Shown here piece by piece: positions 25,281 through 34,438 of a DNA stretch of 64,000 nt. The notes below the pieces were generated by a model, which saw only the letters and a list, made by a program, of their open reading frames with translations, was not told the DNA's origin and made no database searches. A program made the position numbers and the translations under genes. This DNA is from Terasakiella sp033100395 (lineage in GTDB: Bacteria > Pseudomonadota > Alphaproteobacteria > Rhodospirillales > Terasakiellaceae), in contig NZ_JAWLVJ010000012.1 in the NCBI RefSeq assembly GCF_033100395.1, positions 1 to 64,000 of the forward strand. The letters are read 5' to 3'. Each line of letters opens with the position of its first letter. Position 1 is the first letter of the stretch.

Positions 25281-26437
25281 GCTTTCAGGATATCTTCCAC
25301 CAGATTGACCCAATAGCTCGCCCCGATGTGCAGCACATCATCATTAAAATCAAAACCGGGGTTATGCAGCAGACATCCCCCCGGGATCCCCCCGGTGCCG
25401 AGCCACACATAACAGCCCGGCTTGGCCTGCAGCATATAAGAAAAATCCTCTGCCCCCATACTCGGGACCGGGTCGAAATCAACATTATCTTCCCCGACAG
25501 TCTGAATAGCCGCACGCGCACAAACCTTGGTTTGTTCCGCATCATTCAACGTCGCGGGATAGCCGGGCATATAGTTAAAGCTATAACTTGCCCCATGGGC
25601 TTCACAGATGCCTTTGACAATGCGTTCCATCTTTTCAACGATGGTTTCATGGACTTCGGTTCTAAAAGACCGCACCGTCCCGCGCATGGTCACATCTTCC
25701 GGGATCACGTTCCAGGTATGACCCGCGTTGATCTGGGCAACCGTCACCACGGCCGCATCCAGCGGATTCACTACACGCGCGGGGATGGTTTGCAAGGCCA
25801 TGACCACTTCGCTGGCAATCACCACCGGGTCACGTCCCAAATGCGGCATGGCCCCGTGGCAACCTTCGCCCACAATCTTGATCTCCATGGTTCCAGCTGC
25901 CGCCATCAATGGCCCCGGCTTCATCGCCATGGTACCAGCCGGCATTTCCGGCCAGTTGTGCATGCCAAAGACCGCTTCGGCTGGGAATTTGTCAAACAAG
26001 CCTTCCTGCACCATCACACGTCCGCCGCCTTTGGTTTCTTCAGCAGGCTGGAAGACAAAATAGATAGTGCCGTTAAAATTCCGATTTTCAGACAGGTACT
26101 TCGCCGCACCCAGCAACATCGCCATATGTCCATCATGGCCGCAGCCATGCATCTTGCCGTCATGGGTTGAACAATGGGGTACGCCTGAATGTTCCACCAT
26201 ATTCAGCGCATCCATATCGGCACGAAGTGCAATCGCGGGACCATCGCCATTTTTAAGCGTTGCCACAACACCAGTGACAGCCAGGCCTTGATGAACCTCC
26301 AGGCCAAATTCTTCCAGACGGGCTTTCACAAAGTCCGAGGTCATGACCTCTTCAAAGGCCGTTTCCGGGTAGGCATGGAAGTGGCGACGCCATGTCGTCA
26401 TTTCGGCTACCAAAGGACTATCTTGTGAAACTTTCAT
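25277..26437 (-). CDS. M20-family amidohydrolase (aminoacylase/hippurate hydrolase type)
   Basis: Zinc-dependent amidohydrolase of 386 residues in the M20D group. It shows RRHFHAYPETAFEE near the start, the metal site HGCGHDGHMAML, the catalytic EETKGGG and the late GAEDFSYM motif with a second metal-binding region. Such enzymes split N-acyl amino acids such as hippurate or acetylated amino acids in the cytoplasm. The ATG at 26437 is chosen because the family begins just there; the 22 codons before it look non-coding. It is divergent from phaC across about 96 bases. Exact substrate unknown. Confidence 0.85.
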   Translation of the reverse strand: MKVSQDSPLVAEMTTWRRHFHAYPETAFEEVMTSDFVKARLEEFGLEVHQGLAVTGVVATLKNGDGPAIALRADMDALNMVEHSGVPHCSTHDGKMHGCGHDGHMAMLLGAAKYLSENRNFNGTIYFVFQPAEETKGGGRVMVQEGLFDKFPAEAVFGMHNWPEMPAGTMAMKPGPLMAAAGTMEIKIVGEGCHGAMPHLGRDPVVIASEVVMALQTIPARVVNPLDAAVVTVAQINAGHTWNVIPEDVTMRGTVRSFRTEVHETIVEKMERIVKGICEAHGASYSFNYMPGYPATLNDAEQTKVCARAAIQTVGEDNVDFDPVPSMGAEDFSYMLQAKPGCYVWLGTGGIPGGCLLHNPGFDFNDDVLHIGASYWVNLVEDILKA

Positions 26438-26533
26438 GAATTTGACCCTAATCATTTGAAGGTGAAGCAATCTGTGCTTATATTGCTGCAATGCAACGTG
26501 CACAAAAATAATCTCGCTGGAGTTTAAATAATC

Positions 26534-28270
26534 ATGACAAAAATGTCAGTCCCCAACGTAAAAAATAGTATCGATCGCGCTATCCACGCGCTTGAAGGTC
26601 GCATGACCAATGGCCTGTCGCCTGCATCGATCATGGTTGCCTATTTCGACTGGCTGGTCCATATGGCCCATTCACCGGGCAAGGTCAGCGAGATGTCAGA
26701 AAACTTTGCACGCAAAACCATCGATTTCAACATCTGGGCAGCGCGTGCCACCATGGACCCGGACATCCCCGATTTCATCCAGCCTCTGCCGGAAGATCGC
26801 CGTTTTCGCGCCGATGAATGGAAACAGTTTCCGTTTAACGTGATCGCCCAAGGCTTTTTGATGAAAGAACAATGGTGGCATTACGCGACCATGGGCATCC
26901 CGGGTGTGTCCAAGCACCACGAAAATATGGTGTCCTTTGGCGCGCGTCAGTGGCTGGATATTATTTCCCCCACCAACTTCTTCGCCACCAACCCGCACGT
27001 GCTTAAAACCACCATGGAACAGGGCGGCCAAAACCTGGTGAAAGGGGCTGAAAACTTCTGGAACGAGGTGATGAGCAACATCACCGATGAACATAACGCG
27101 GCGGAAAGCAAATACAAGGTCGGTGAAAACCTCGCCTGCACCAAAGGGAAGGTGGTCTATCGCAACCGTCTGGTGGAACTGATCCAGTATGAACCAACCA
27201 CCAAAAAGGTGGATGCAGAACCCATCCTGATTGTGCCTGCCTGGATCATGAAATATTACATCCTTGATCTATCGCAATATAATTCACTGGTGAAATATCT
27301 GGTCGATCAGGGCCATACGGTCTTTATGATCTCCTGGCACAACCCGACAGCAAAAGACCGCGACCTGACCATGGAAGATTATGTCACCCAAGGTGTCATG
27401 GAATCTCTGGATGCCGTCACCACAATCGTGCCGGATCAAAAAGTCCATGGTGTGGGTTATTGTCTGGGCGGCACGCTTCTGACCATTGCGGCTTCTGCCA
27501 TGGCGCGGGATGAAGATGACCGCCTGAAAACAATTTCTCTATTCACCACCCAGACCGATTTCTCCGAAGCTGGTGAACTGATGCTCTTTATCGATGAGAG
27601 CCAGATTTCCTACATGGAAGACATGATGTGGGATCAGGGTTATCTGGATACCAAACAAATGTCCGGTGCCTTCCAGCTGTTACGCTCTTTTGACCTGATC
27701 TGGTCGAAGATGGTCAGCGAGTACCTTTTGGGCGAACAACCCCGCGTCAATGATCTCATGAGCTGGAACGCCGATGCCACCCGCATGCCCTACAAAATGC
27801 ATACGGAATATCTGCGTCGCCTGTTCCTGAATAACGATTTGGCAGCAGGTCGTTTCGAAGTAGGTGGCAAAGCGATTGCCGTTTCCGACATCCGCGTGCC
27901 GATCTTTGCTGTTGCCACAGGCAAAGACCATGTGGCCCCTTGGAAATCAGTTTACAAACTACACCAGATCGTGGATACCGACGTCACCTTCGTTCTGACC
28001 AACGGCGGGCATAACGCCGGGATTGTGAACGAGCCCGGCCACCCGCGCCGTCACTACCAGATGGCTACCAAACTCGACAACGACCGCTTCATCCCCCCTG
28101 CTGAATGGGCGGAAAGTCAGGAAGTCGTTGAGGGCTCCTGGTGGGAGCCATGGCAGAAATGGCTAAAAACCAATTCCTCCAAACAAATCACCCCACCCAA
28201 AATGGGCACAGAAGGCGGGAACTACTCGCCAATTTGTGATGCACCCGGGACCTATGTGTTTGAAGAATAA
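26534..28270 (+). CDS. phaC: class I poly(R)-hydroxyalkanoate synthase
   Basis: PHA synthase of 578 residues, the standard class I length. The lipase-like box GVGYCLGGTLL holds the catalytic Cys (near residue 310). The acid lies in VATGKDHVAPW (near 464) and the His in TNGGHNAGIVN (near 492). The N-terminal PHA synthase domain precedes it, with PTNFFATNPHVLKTT typical of the family. It polymerises (R)-3-hydroxyacyl-CoA into storage granules on the granule surface. No phaA, phaB or phasin gene is next to it. A terminator follows at 28297, so it is a single-gene unit. Confidence 0.95.
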   Translation: MTKMSVPNVKNSIDRAIHALEGRMTNGLSPASIMVAYFDWLVHMAHSPGKVSEMSENFARKTIDFNIWAARATMDPDIPDFIQPLPEDRRFRADEWKQFPFNVIAQGFLMKEQWWHYATMGIPGVSKHHENMVSFGARQWLDIISPTNFFATNPHVLKTTMEQGGQNLVKGAENFWNEVMSNITDEHNAAESKYKVGENLACTKGKVVYRNRLVELIQYEPTTKKVDAEPILIVPAWIMKYYILDLSQYNSLVKYLVDQGHTVFMISWHNPTAKDRDLTMEDYVTQGVMESLDAVTTIVPDQKVHGVGYCLGGTLLTIAASAMARDEDDRLKTISLFTTQTDFSEAGELMLFIDESQISYMEDMMWDQGYLDTKQMSGAFQLLRSFDLIWSKMVSEYLLGEQPRVNDLMSWNADATRMPYKMHTEYLRRLFLNNDLAAGRFEVGGKAIAVSDIRVPIFAVATGKDHVAPWKSVYKLHQIVDTDVTFVLTNGGHNAGIVNEPGHPRRHYQMATKLDNDRFIPPAEWAESQEVVEGSWWEPWQKWLKTNSSKQITPPKMGTEGGNYSPICDAPGTYVFEE

Positions 28271-28296
28271 GTTCTTCGGTTTTAAGAAGATGTGAG

Positions 28297-28329
28297 AAAG
28301 GCCTTTCCCAGCGGGGAGAGGCCTTTTTT
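28297..28329 (+). terminator. rho-independent terminator after phaC
   Basis: Inverted repeat AAAGGCCT and AGGCCTTT with inner C- and G-rich arms, followed by a run of T. The stem spans about 28297-28326. Confidence 0.85.
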
Positions 28330-28366
28330 GTTGGTTGGCACCAAGGCGAACGCACACCACACAATC

Positions 28367-28402
28367 TCATCCCGCACCCCGTTGCGGGATAAGGGGTGGA
28401 AG
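28367..28402 (+). repeat. 36-bp palindromic repeat, left copy
   Basis: Contains its own hairpin (CCCGCA...TGCGGG). It is 34/36 identical, in inverted orientation, to the copy at 29510-29545, and the two flank the split beta-propeller lipoprotein gene. A looser relative is found near 39025-39054. Confidence 0.8.
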
Positions 28403-28490
28403 AAGGGTACAATTATTTAATGAAGACAAAATCCATACTATGTATAGTAAATTCAAACAACAAAAACACAACACATGGGGGCCAGCATTC

Positions 28491-29427
28491 ATGAATCGCA
28501 AGTCATTCCACATTGTAAAAGCATCTACTCTTTTTTGCCTTCTATTGGCATTGTCGGCCTGTAGTTACTCACCCGGGCCTAAACTGAAAACTCAGTTCAC
28601 CCTTTCCAAGGAAACGCTATACTATATCGAAGAAAAAAAATGATAAACGCCATATGGTTCAATGGAATACAAAGTCAGGAGAAAAACAACGTTCAGAAAT
28701 TCCGCCCGGTGCGAATATTCAACTCCCACAGTTTTCTCAAGATGGAAAATATGCCGCTTTCGCCGTACAAAATTATCACAGACACCTCTACGACATCCAA
28801 ATCATAGCAGATGAGAATCCAAAACCAATCGAAATCATAAAATCTGACAATCCCATTTACTCCCCCAGTTTCTCTCCGGGTGGCAACAAGATTGTTTATA
28901 AAACTCTTCGAAAATCAACAGGCGTGCCCAAATTTCACAATTTTGCCTTTGCGATCTATGACCGTAAAACACAGACCCAAAAACGGATTACGGATTATGC
29001 ATTCGATTTTACAGGAGCACCTTATTTTTATGATCCTGAGCACATTGTCGTGGCAGCAAGGTATAACAACTCAAAAGAACTAAAACGTAAACTGTGGAAA
29101 ATATCAATAACCACAGGAAAGTATGAAGAACTATTCGATATAGAAGAGGAAGATGCTTATTCGCCCACAGTTATGCCCAATAGGACAATTCTGGTCCAAA
29201 AGACCAACCTAGAATCACACGACGGTATCTATATCTACGAATTTTATACATTTGACGGAAAAGACTTTAAACAATTAACGGATCACAAGACGTTCATCGA
29301 ACACTTTGCACTTTCTGCTGATGGATCAACACTGGCATACCGTATTAGGGAACGCACCAGCGGAGATTATAAAATCTATCTAAGAGATTTGGTTTCCGGG
29401 CACATTCAGAAGTTCAATAACTTTTAA
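28491..29427 (+). pseudogene. TolB-like beta-propeller lipoprotein, split by a frameshift in an A8 run
   Basis: Two adjacent reading frames make up one gene. Frame one starts at 28491 and gives a lipoprotein signal (LFCLLLALSAC lipobox) and about 30 more residues before TGA at 28641-28643. The second frame holds 257 residues from 28654, with PD40/WD40-like repeats (PQFSQDGKYAAFAV, SPSFSPGGNKIVYKT, FALSADGSTLAYRI) but no export signal of its own. Removing one A from the A8 run at 28633-28640 joins them in frame (IEEKNDKRHMVQW) into a lipoprotein of about 311 residues. This may be a true mutation, a phase-variable tract, or a sequencing error. It is flanked by 36-bp inverted repeats. Confidence 0.8.
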
Positions 29428-29509
29428 ATCCCATTTGTATTGCTATAACTGAATCAAAACCAATCATGTCTCATATGTCGCGCCATAATGAGTTAAAGCA
29501 GGTGACTGA

Positions 29510-29545
29510 CTTCCACCCCTTATCCCGCAGCGGGGTGCGGAATGA
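29510..29545 (-). repeat. 36-bp palindromic repeat, right copy
   Basis: Inverted partner of 28367-28402 with two mismatches in 36. Lies between the beta-propeller gene and the 3' end of RND pump 2. Confidence 0.8.
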
Positions 29546-29601
29546 CAGCGAGAGGAGTGCGAGATGAAAATAAAAAAAGTGGATCACAGGTCCCCTTCCC
29601 C

Positions 29602-32600
29602 TCAAGATATCTCCTTGCCGTCATCCCTCAGCACCACATAGATCGCCGGGATCACCAGCAGCGTCAGTGCCGTCGATGAAAACAGCCCAAACACCAGCGA
29701 AATCGCAAGGCCCTGGAAGATCGGGTCCGCGAGGATAAACGCAGCACCAATAATCGCAGCCGCAGCGGTCAGGAAGATCGGTTTGAAGCGGATCATGCCA
29801 GCCTCTAACAAAACATCACGCATGGGACGACCTTCCCCCAGTCGATGGCGGATGAAATCGACGAGCAGGATAGAGTTTCGAACGATGATGCCTGCCAGCG
29901 CGATGAAGCCGATCATGGAGGTTGCGGTAAAGGGCGCGTTGAACATCCAGTGGCCGAGCACGATGCCGATCAGGGTCAGCGGCACCGGGACCAAAATCAC
30001 CAGCGGGAGTTTGAAGCTGCCGAACTGACCGACCACCAGCAAATAAATCGCCAAAATCGCCACGCCAAAGGCCGCGCCCATGTCGCGGAAGGTGACATAG
30101 GTGATTTCCCATTCCCCATCCCAGAGGAAGGTCACATTGCTTTCGTCAATGGGTTGGCCGTGGTATTTCATCATGGGCGTACCCAAGTCCCCCCAATCAA
30201 CCGCTGCCAAGGCGTCTTCCACGGCGAACATGCCGTAAATCGGGGCTTCATAGGCACCAGCCAGTTCTGCCGTGACCATCTCTGCCCCATAGCCATCACG
30301 GCGGAAAATGGGGTGGGACGCGGTTTCTTTATTCAGGGTCACGACCTCGCCCAATTCCACATTGCCTTTCAGGGACGGAATGGGGGTGGAGAGCAGGCGT
30401 TCAGACATATGCAAATCCGCCTTGGGCAGGCGCACCATGATCTCCATCGGGTCCACGCCAGATCCGCGATGAGAATATCCCACACGCACGCCACCCAGCA
30501 AGGCACCCAGCGTGTCAAACATCGCATCTTCTTCCACCCCATGGAATTCGAGGCGTTCCTGATCAATGGCGATGCGCAGGCGTTGGCTGGGGGCACCGAA
30601 GCTATCGTCCACATCAACGATGAAATCAATCTCTTCAAACACACCGCGCAGTTTTGCAGCCGCGTTACGACGTGTTTCGGCGTCTGGGCCATAAACCTCA
30701 GTCAGCAATGTTGCCATCACCGGTGGGCCGGGCGGAACTTCCACCACCTTTAACGACGCCCCCTCTGGCAGATCAATGCCCTTTATGAGTTCACGCACTT
30801 CCAAAGCAATCTCATGACTTTCGCGGTCGCGTTCAGCTTTGGGCAGAAGGTTCAACTGCACATCAGCATATTCCGGCTTGTCACGCAGATAATAATGACG
30901 CACCAACCCGTTGAAGTTAAAGGGCATGGAGGTCCCGACATAGGCCTGCATATTCATCAGTTCCGGAATATCCTTTAACTGCCTGGCAACAGCCATGGTT
31001 ACCCGCTCGGTTTCTTCCAGACTGGCCCCTTCTGCCAGATCGATCACCACCTGAATTTCCGATTTATTGTCAAACGGCAACAGCTTGACCGTCACGCTTT
31101 TGGTATAGAACAAACCGCAAGAGGCAATAGTCGCCACACCGACGATGGTGAGGAACTTTTTGGATCGGGAACGTCCTTCCAAAAGGGGTCGGGCAAAGCG
31201 GGCATAGAACTGCCCCATCTTGCCGCCATCTTCTGCTTCCACATGATTGACGCCCTTACCGCGCAGTTTCATCAACAACCAGGGTGTGATAATGACAGCG
31301 ACGAAAAAGGAAAACAGCATGGCGGCAGAGGCATTGGCCGGGATCGGGCTCATATAAGGTCCCATCAGGCCGGAGACAAACATCATGGGCAAGAGCGCCG
31401 CCACGATAGTAAGCGTCGCGATAATCGTCGGGTTGCCGACTTCGGCCACCCCTTCGATTGCCGCCTGCAAGGGGGTGCGGTCATCATCCATATTCCAGTG
31501 ACGCACGATATTTTCCACCACCACAATGGCGTCATCCACAAGAATGCCGATGGAGAAAATCAGCGCAAACAGGCTGACCCGGTTGATGGTATAGCCCATC
31601 AGGTAAGAGGCAAAGAGCGTCAACAAGATGGTCGTCGGGATAACAAAAGCCACCACGATGGCTTCACGCCAGCCCACGGTGAAGAAGATCAGCACCACAA
31701 TGGAAATGGTGGCAAGGCCGAGGTGGAACAACAATTCATCAGCTTTTTCCGTCGCGGTCTCCCCATAGTTTCGGGTGATGTCCACCTGCACATTATCGGG
31801 CAGCAACTTGCCTTTAACCGTTTCCAGACGCGCAAGGATTTCGTCCGCCACGAAGACCGCATTAGCCCCTTGTCGTTTGGCAAAAGCAAGGGTGACAGCG
31901 GGCTTTTGAACCAATGTGCCGTCTTCTGCCTTTTCCAACTGCCAGACCCGTTTTTCTGCAGGCTGCGCGCCCATAATCACATGAGCAACATCTTTCACAT
32001 AGACCGGACGACCATCATAAGAGGTCAGCAACAACAACCCGATATCCGGCACGCCCTGCAAAGTCTGCCCCGCCACAACAGGCACGGATTTATTCAAATC
32101 ACGCAAACGCCCGATCTGGAAAGAACGGTTGGCATGTTCGATCTTGTCGATCAACTGATTGAGCGCAATGCCATAAAGGGCGAGCTTTTCCGGGTCTGGT
32201 TCCACCCTGATCTGATCATCGCGCCCGCCAACGATATAAGACAGACCAACGTTATTCACCTTCACCAGTTCGTGCTGCAATTCATCGGCCACATTATAAA
32301 GCGCGTGATCATCCCAGCGATCCAGATTGCCGTCTTTAGGGGAAAGTGTCAGGGTGACAATCGCCACATCATTGATGCCACGCCCCACAATGACAGGTTC
32401 CCCCACCCCATTGGGCAGGCGTATTAAATTGGCGCGGATATTTTCATGCACCCGCAAGATGGCATCATCTTCGCTTGTGCCCACAAGAAAACGGGCGGTC
32501 ACAACGGCCTGATCATCCTGAGTCTGGGAATAGACATGTTCTACCCCATCAATGGCTTTGATGATATCTTCCAGTGGTTCGGTCACCAGTTCCACCGCAT

Positions 32601-32787
32601 CGGTCGCTTTTAAGCCATTGGCAGCAACCATAATATCCACCATGGGCACACTGATCTGTGGTTCTTCTTCACGCGGCAGCATGACCAATGCCACCATCCC
32701 GACAACGAGGGAGGCCAGTAGCAATAAAGGCGTTAAAGGCGAGGTGATAAAGACCTTGGTGATATGGCCGGAGATACCGAGTTTCAT
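29602..32787 (-). CDS. RND efflux pump permease (pair 2)
   Basis: RND transporter of 1061 residues from the ATG at 32787, which has a GGGGAGGGGG ribosome-binding site; the longer ORF to 32910 would run into the adaptor gene. The opening is TSPLTPLLLLASLVVG, then LPREEEPQISVPMVDI. The membrane-4 proton site is the full Asp pair (GILVDDAIVVVENIVRHW), and membrane segment 10 reads IALAGIIVRNSILLVDF. It lies 13 nt downstream of its adaptor gene. The divergently placed ArsR/SqrR-type regulator and DUF2892 gene suggest control by reactive sulfur species or a metal. No outer-membrane channel is linked. Substrate unknown. Confidence 0.92.
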   Translation of the reverse strand: MKLGISGHITKVFITSPLTPLLLLASLVVGMVALVMLPREEEPQISVPMVDIMVAANGLKATDAVELVTEPLEDIIKAIDGVEHVYSQTQDDQAVVTARFLVGTSEDDAILRVHENIRANLIRLPNGVGEPVIVGRGINDVAIVTLTLSPKDGNLDRWDDHALYNVADELQHELVKVNNVGLSYIVGGRDDQIRVEPDPEKLALYGIALNQLIDKIEHANRSFQIGRLRDLNKSVPVVAGQTLQGVPDIGLLLLTSYDGRPVYVKDVAHVIMGAQPAEKRVWQLEKAEDGTLVQKPAVTLAFAKRQGANAVFVADEILARLETVKGKLLPDNVQVDITRNYGETATEKADELLFHLGLATISIVVLIFFTVGWREAIVVAFVIPTTILLTLFASYLMGYTINRVSLFALIFSIGILVDDAIVVVENIVRHWNMDDDRTPLQAAIEGVAEVGNPTIIATLTIVAALLPMMFVSGLMGPYMSPIPANASAAMLFSFFVAVIITPWLLMKLRGKGVNHVEAEDGGKMGQFYARFARPLLEGRSRSKKFLTIVGVATIASCGLFYTKSVTVKLLPFDNKSEIQVVIDLAEGASLEETERVTMAVARQLKDIPELMNMQAYVGTSMPFNFNGLVRHYYLRDKPEYADVQLNLLPKAERDRESHEIALEVRELIKGIDLPEGASLKVVEVPPGPPVMATLLTEVYGPDAETRRNAAAKLRGVFEEIDFIVDVDDSFGAPSQRLRIAIDQERLEFHGVEEDAMFDTLGALLGGVRVGYSHRGSGVDPMEIMVRLPKADLHMSERLLSTPIPSLKGNVELGEVVTLNKETASHPIFRRDGYGAEMVTAELAGAYEAPIYGMFAVEDALAAVDWGDLGTPMMKYHGQPIDESNVTFLWDGEWEITYVTFRDMGAAFGVAILAIYLLVVGQFGSFKLPLVILVPVPLTLIGIVLGHWMFNAPFTATSMIGFIALAGIIVRNSILLVDFIRHRLGEGRPMRDVLLEAGMIRFKPIFLTAAAAIIGAAFILADPIFQGLAISLVFGLFSSTALTLLVIPAIYVVLRDDGKEIS

Positions 32788-32800
32788 ATGCCCCCTCCCC

Positions 32801-33775
32801 TTATTCAACCGCAGCGGACAGCAAAAGCTCATCCCCATTGCGCAGACCAGAAAGGATTTCACAGACATCTTTTTGAAGACTGCCAGGCTGAACAACCACA
32901 TCGGTGCCATCGGCCAGTTTTACGTAATGCAGCCCATATCGCACCTTGATCAAATCACACGGGATCAGCATGGTTTCGCGTTTTCCGGTCGCAACATAAA
33001 CCTTGATCCGTTCCCCGATAAAGAGATTGTCCAGTTTATCCATATTTACATCGGCAACAACCCGGCCCTGTCGCATTTCAGGATAGACCTGACGGATGAT
33101 ACCAATGCTCATCCCGTTTTTAGTATCTTGACCCAAATGCACCAAATCTCCTTTCTGGATAAAACGGGCGTGACGTTCGGGAATTTGAATGCGCAGGATA
33201 TAGGTTTGGTCTGCAATATCGGCGATGGGCTCACCGGGCATCACAACTACGCCTTTTGCGCCCTGGACCAAAATAACCTTGCCATTGGTCGGCGATAAAA
33301 CAGCGCCTTCACGCATACGCTGTAACACCAGGTCACGTTCACTTTCCATGGCCTTCAGGTTTTTGACCACTACATCCAGATTGGTACGCGCTTCATCCAG
33401 TTTGGCTTGTGATCCAGCCCCGCTTTTGCGCAGACGCTGGGCACGGTTCAATGCAATCTCTGCTAGCTTGCGTTCCGCTTTCAGGGAGGCGGTTCGCGCT
33501 TCAACAGCCTGCATTTCCAAATCGAGCTTTTCATCCTTGATCCGCGCGATGACTTGGCCTTCTTCAACATCCGTGCCTTCATCAACCAGCAATTCGGTGA
33601 TGGTCCCGCCGATACGCGCACGTGCAGAGGTCATATCCACACTCTGCACCGTTGCCAGCACGGCCTTTCGATCCTCAACCTGTTCTGTGGTGACCATAAA
33701 GGTGTCTGCGGCCTGTGCCGAGAAGGCAAAGCCACTAGCCATGAGAAAGGTGAGAAAAAAACGCTGCGCATTCAT
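32801..33775 (-). CDS. RND efflux periplasmic adaptor (pair 2)
   Basis: Adaptor of 324 residues. The ATG at 33775 gives a proper signal peptide (FFLTFLMASGFAFSAQA); the upstream codons to 33802 do not. Lipoyl half one is RARIGGTITELLVDEGTDVEEGQVIARI, then a coiled hairpin (about 75-135), and lipoyl half two is MREGAVLSPTNGKVILV. The C-terminal barrel ends with LRNGDELLLSAAVE. It is first in the pump operon and shares its promoter region with the divergent ArsR-type gene, so that regulator probably controls it. The two start codons are only 63 bases apart. Confidence 0.88.
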   Translation of the reverse strand: MNAQRFFLTFLMASGFAFSAQAADTFMVTTEQVEDRKAVLATVQSVDMTSARARIGGTITELLVDEGTDVEEGQVIARIKDEKLDLEMQAVEARTASLKAERKLAEIALNRAQRLRKSGAGSQAKLDEARTNLDVVVKNLKAMESERDLVLQRMREGAVLSPTNGKVILVQGAKGVVVMPGEPIADIADQTYILRIQIPERHARFIQKGDLVHLGQDTKNGMSIGIIRQVYPEMRQGRVVADVNMDKLDNLFIGERIKVYVATGKRETMLIPCDLIKVRYGLHYVKLADGTDVVVQPGSLQKDVCEILSGLRNGDELLLSAAVE

Positions 33776-33802
33776 TGGATAATCCCATTTGCCATAAATC
33801 AT

Positions 33803-33831
33803 TTGACAATAATATCAATTATTACTAAATT
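33803..33831 (+). promoter_or_regulatory. promoter with overlapping palindrome, ArsR gene / RND pair 2
   Basis: TTGACA at 33803-33808, 17 bases, then TAAATT at 33826-33831, eight bases before the ArsR ATG. The spacer holds an inverted repeat (AATAAT-ATCA-ATTATT, 33808-33823), which is a good candidate for the regulator's own operator and would also block the divergent adaptor promoter. Confidence 0.6.
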
Positions 33832-33838
33832 AGCAACT

Positions 33839-34150
33839 ATGAATATTGATGGTTTTGCAAACAAGGCACTGGCGGCGGCTGAGTTGCTCAAGATGATGGG
33901 GAACGAACGACGCCTGATGATCTTATGTCAGTTGGGCAACGGTGAAAAATCCGTTGGGGAGCTGGAAGGACTGGTGGGATTAAAGCAATCCGCCCTGTCC
34001 CAGCACCTTGCGAAACTGCGCGCTGAACGACTGGTCGCCACACGCAGAGAATCACAAACGGTTTATTACTCCCTGGCTTCAAGTGAAGTCACGGCATTGA
34101 TTGAAACACTTTATGGGCTTTATTGCCCCACATTGGAAAAGCAAGGATAG
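33839..34150 (+). CDS. ArsR/SmtB-family regulator, SqrR/BigR/YgaV type
   Basis: Winged-helix repressor of 103 residues from the ATG at 33839 (a longer ORF upstream overlaps the adaptor gene). It shows LKMMGNERRLMILCQL, the recognition helix VGLKQSALSQHLAKLR and the wing RRESQTVYYSL. It keeps two cysteines in the places used by persulfide-sensing BigR/SqrR/YgaV proteins: one in LMILCQ and one in LYCP near the C-terminus. No CxC-type arsenic site is present. It should lose DNA binding when these cysteines form a di-, tri- or tetrasulfide link. It precedes a DUF2892 gene by 3 nt and is divergent from RND pair 2. It is paralogous to the regulator at 57541. Confidence 0.85.
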   Translation: MNIDGFANKALAAAELLKMMGNERRLMILCQLGNGEKSVGELEGLVGLKQSALSQHLAKLRAERLVATRRESQTVYYSLASSEVTALIETLYGLYCPTLEKQG

Positions 34151-34153
34151 AAC

Positions 34154-34357
34154 ATGGCTATTGATCGTATCGTTATGGCATTTGCAGGCGCTGTTGTCCT
34201 GATTTCACTGGCGCTGACTTTCTATGTCCACCCGAATTTCTGGTGGCTGACAGCCTTTGTGGGCGCAAACCTGTTTCAGGCGGCCTTTACCGGCTTTTGC
34301 CCGCTGGCCACGATCCTGAAAAAGCTTGGCGCAAAACCGGGTGAAGCGTTCAGTTAA
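34154..34357 (+). CDS. DUF2892 inner-membrane protein
   Basis: Membrane protein of 67 residues with two helices (about 8-24 and 30-48) and a Cys in TGFCPLATILKKLG. This is the DUF2892 domain also found as the membrane half of YgaP-type rhodanese sulfurtransferases. In sulfide-responsive operons such genes often follow the BigR/YgaV regulator, as here with a 3-nt gap. A role in handling sulfane sulfur or cyanide/thiocyanate at the membrane is inferred from that context only; no rhodanese gene is present. Confidence 0.75.
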   Translation: MAIDRIVMAFAGAVVLISLALTFYVHPNFWWLTAFVGANLFQAAFTGFCPLATILKKLGAKPGEAFS

Positions 34358-34394
34358 GGAATAAGGCGACCTTACTTCAAGTTTGCCTCCCCCA

Positions 34395-34438
34395 GCGCAC
34401 TAATCGGCCCCTCTTACTTACTTCGCCGGTTAGTGCGC
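34395..34438. terminator. long hairpin between convergent genes
   Basis: A 14-bp stem with one mismatch (GCGCACTAATCGGC with GCCGGTTAGTGCGC) between the DUF2892 gene and fieF. Its right arm lies inside the last codons of fieF. No strong T run follows, so termination for the plus-strand operon is likely but not certain. Confidence 0.5.

Noticed and set aside
31243..32427. Plus-strand ORF of 394 codons inside RND pump 2
   Set aside because: Shadow of the pump gene in the opposite strand; His/Gln/Asp-rich product with no domain.
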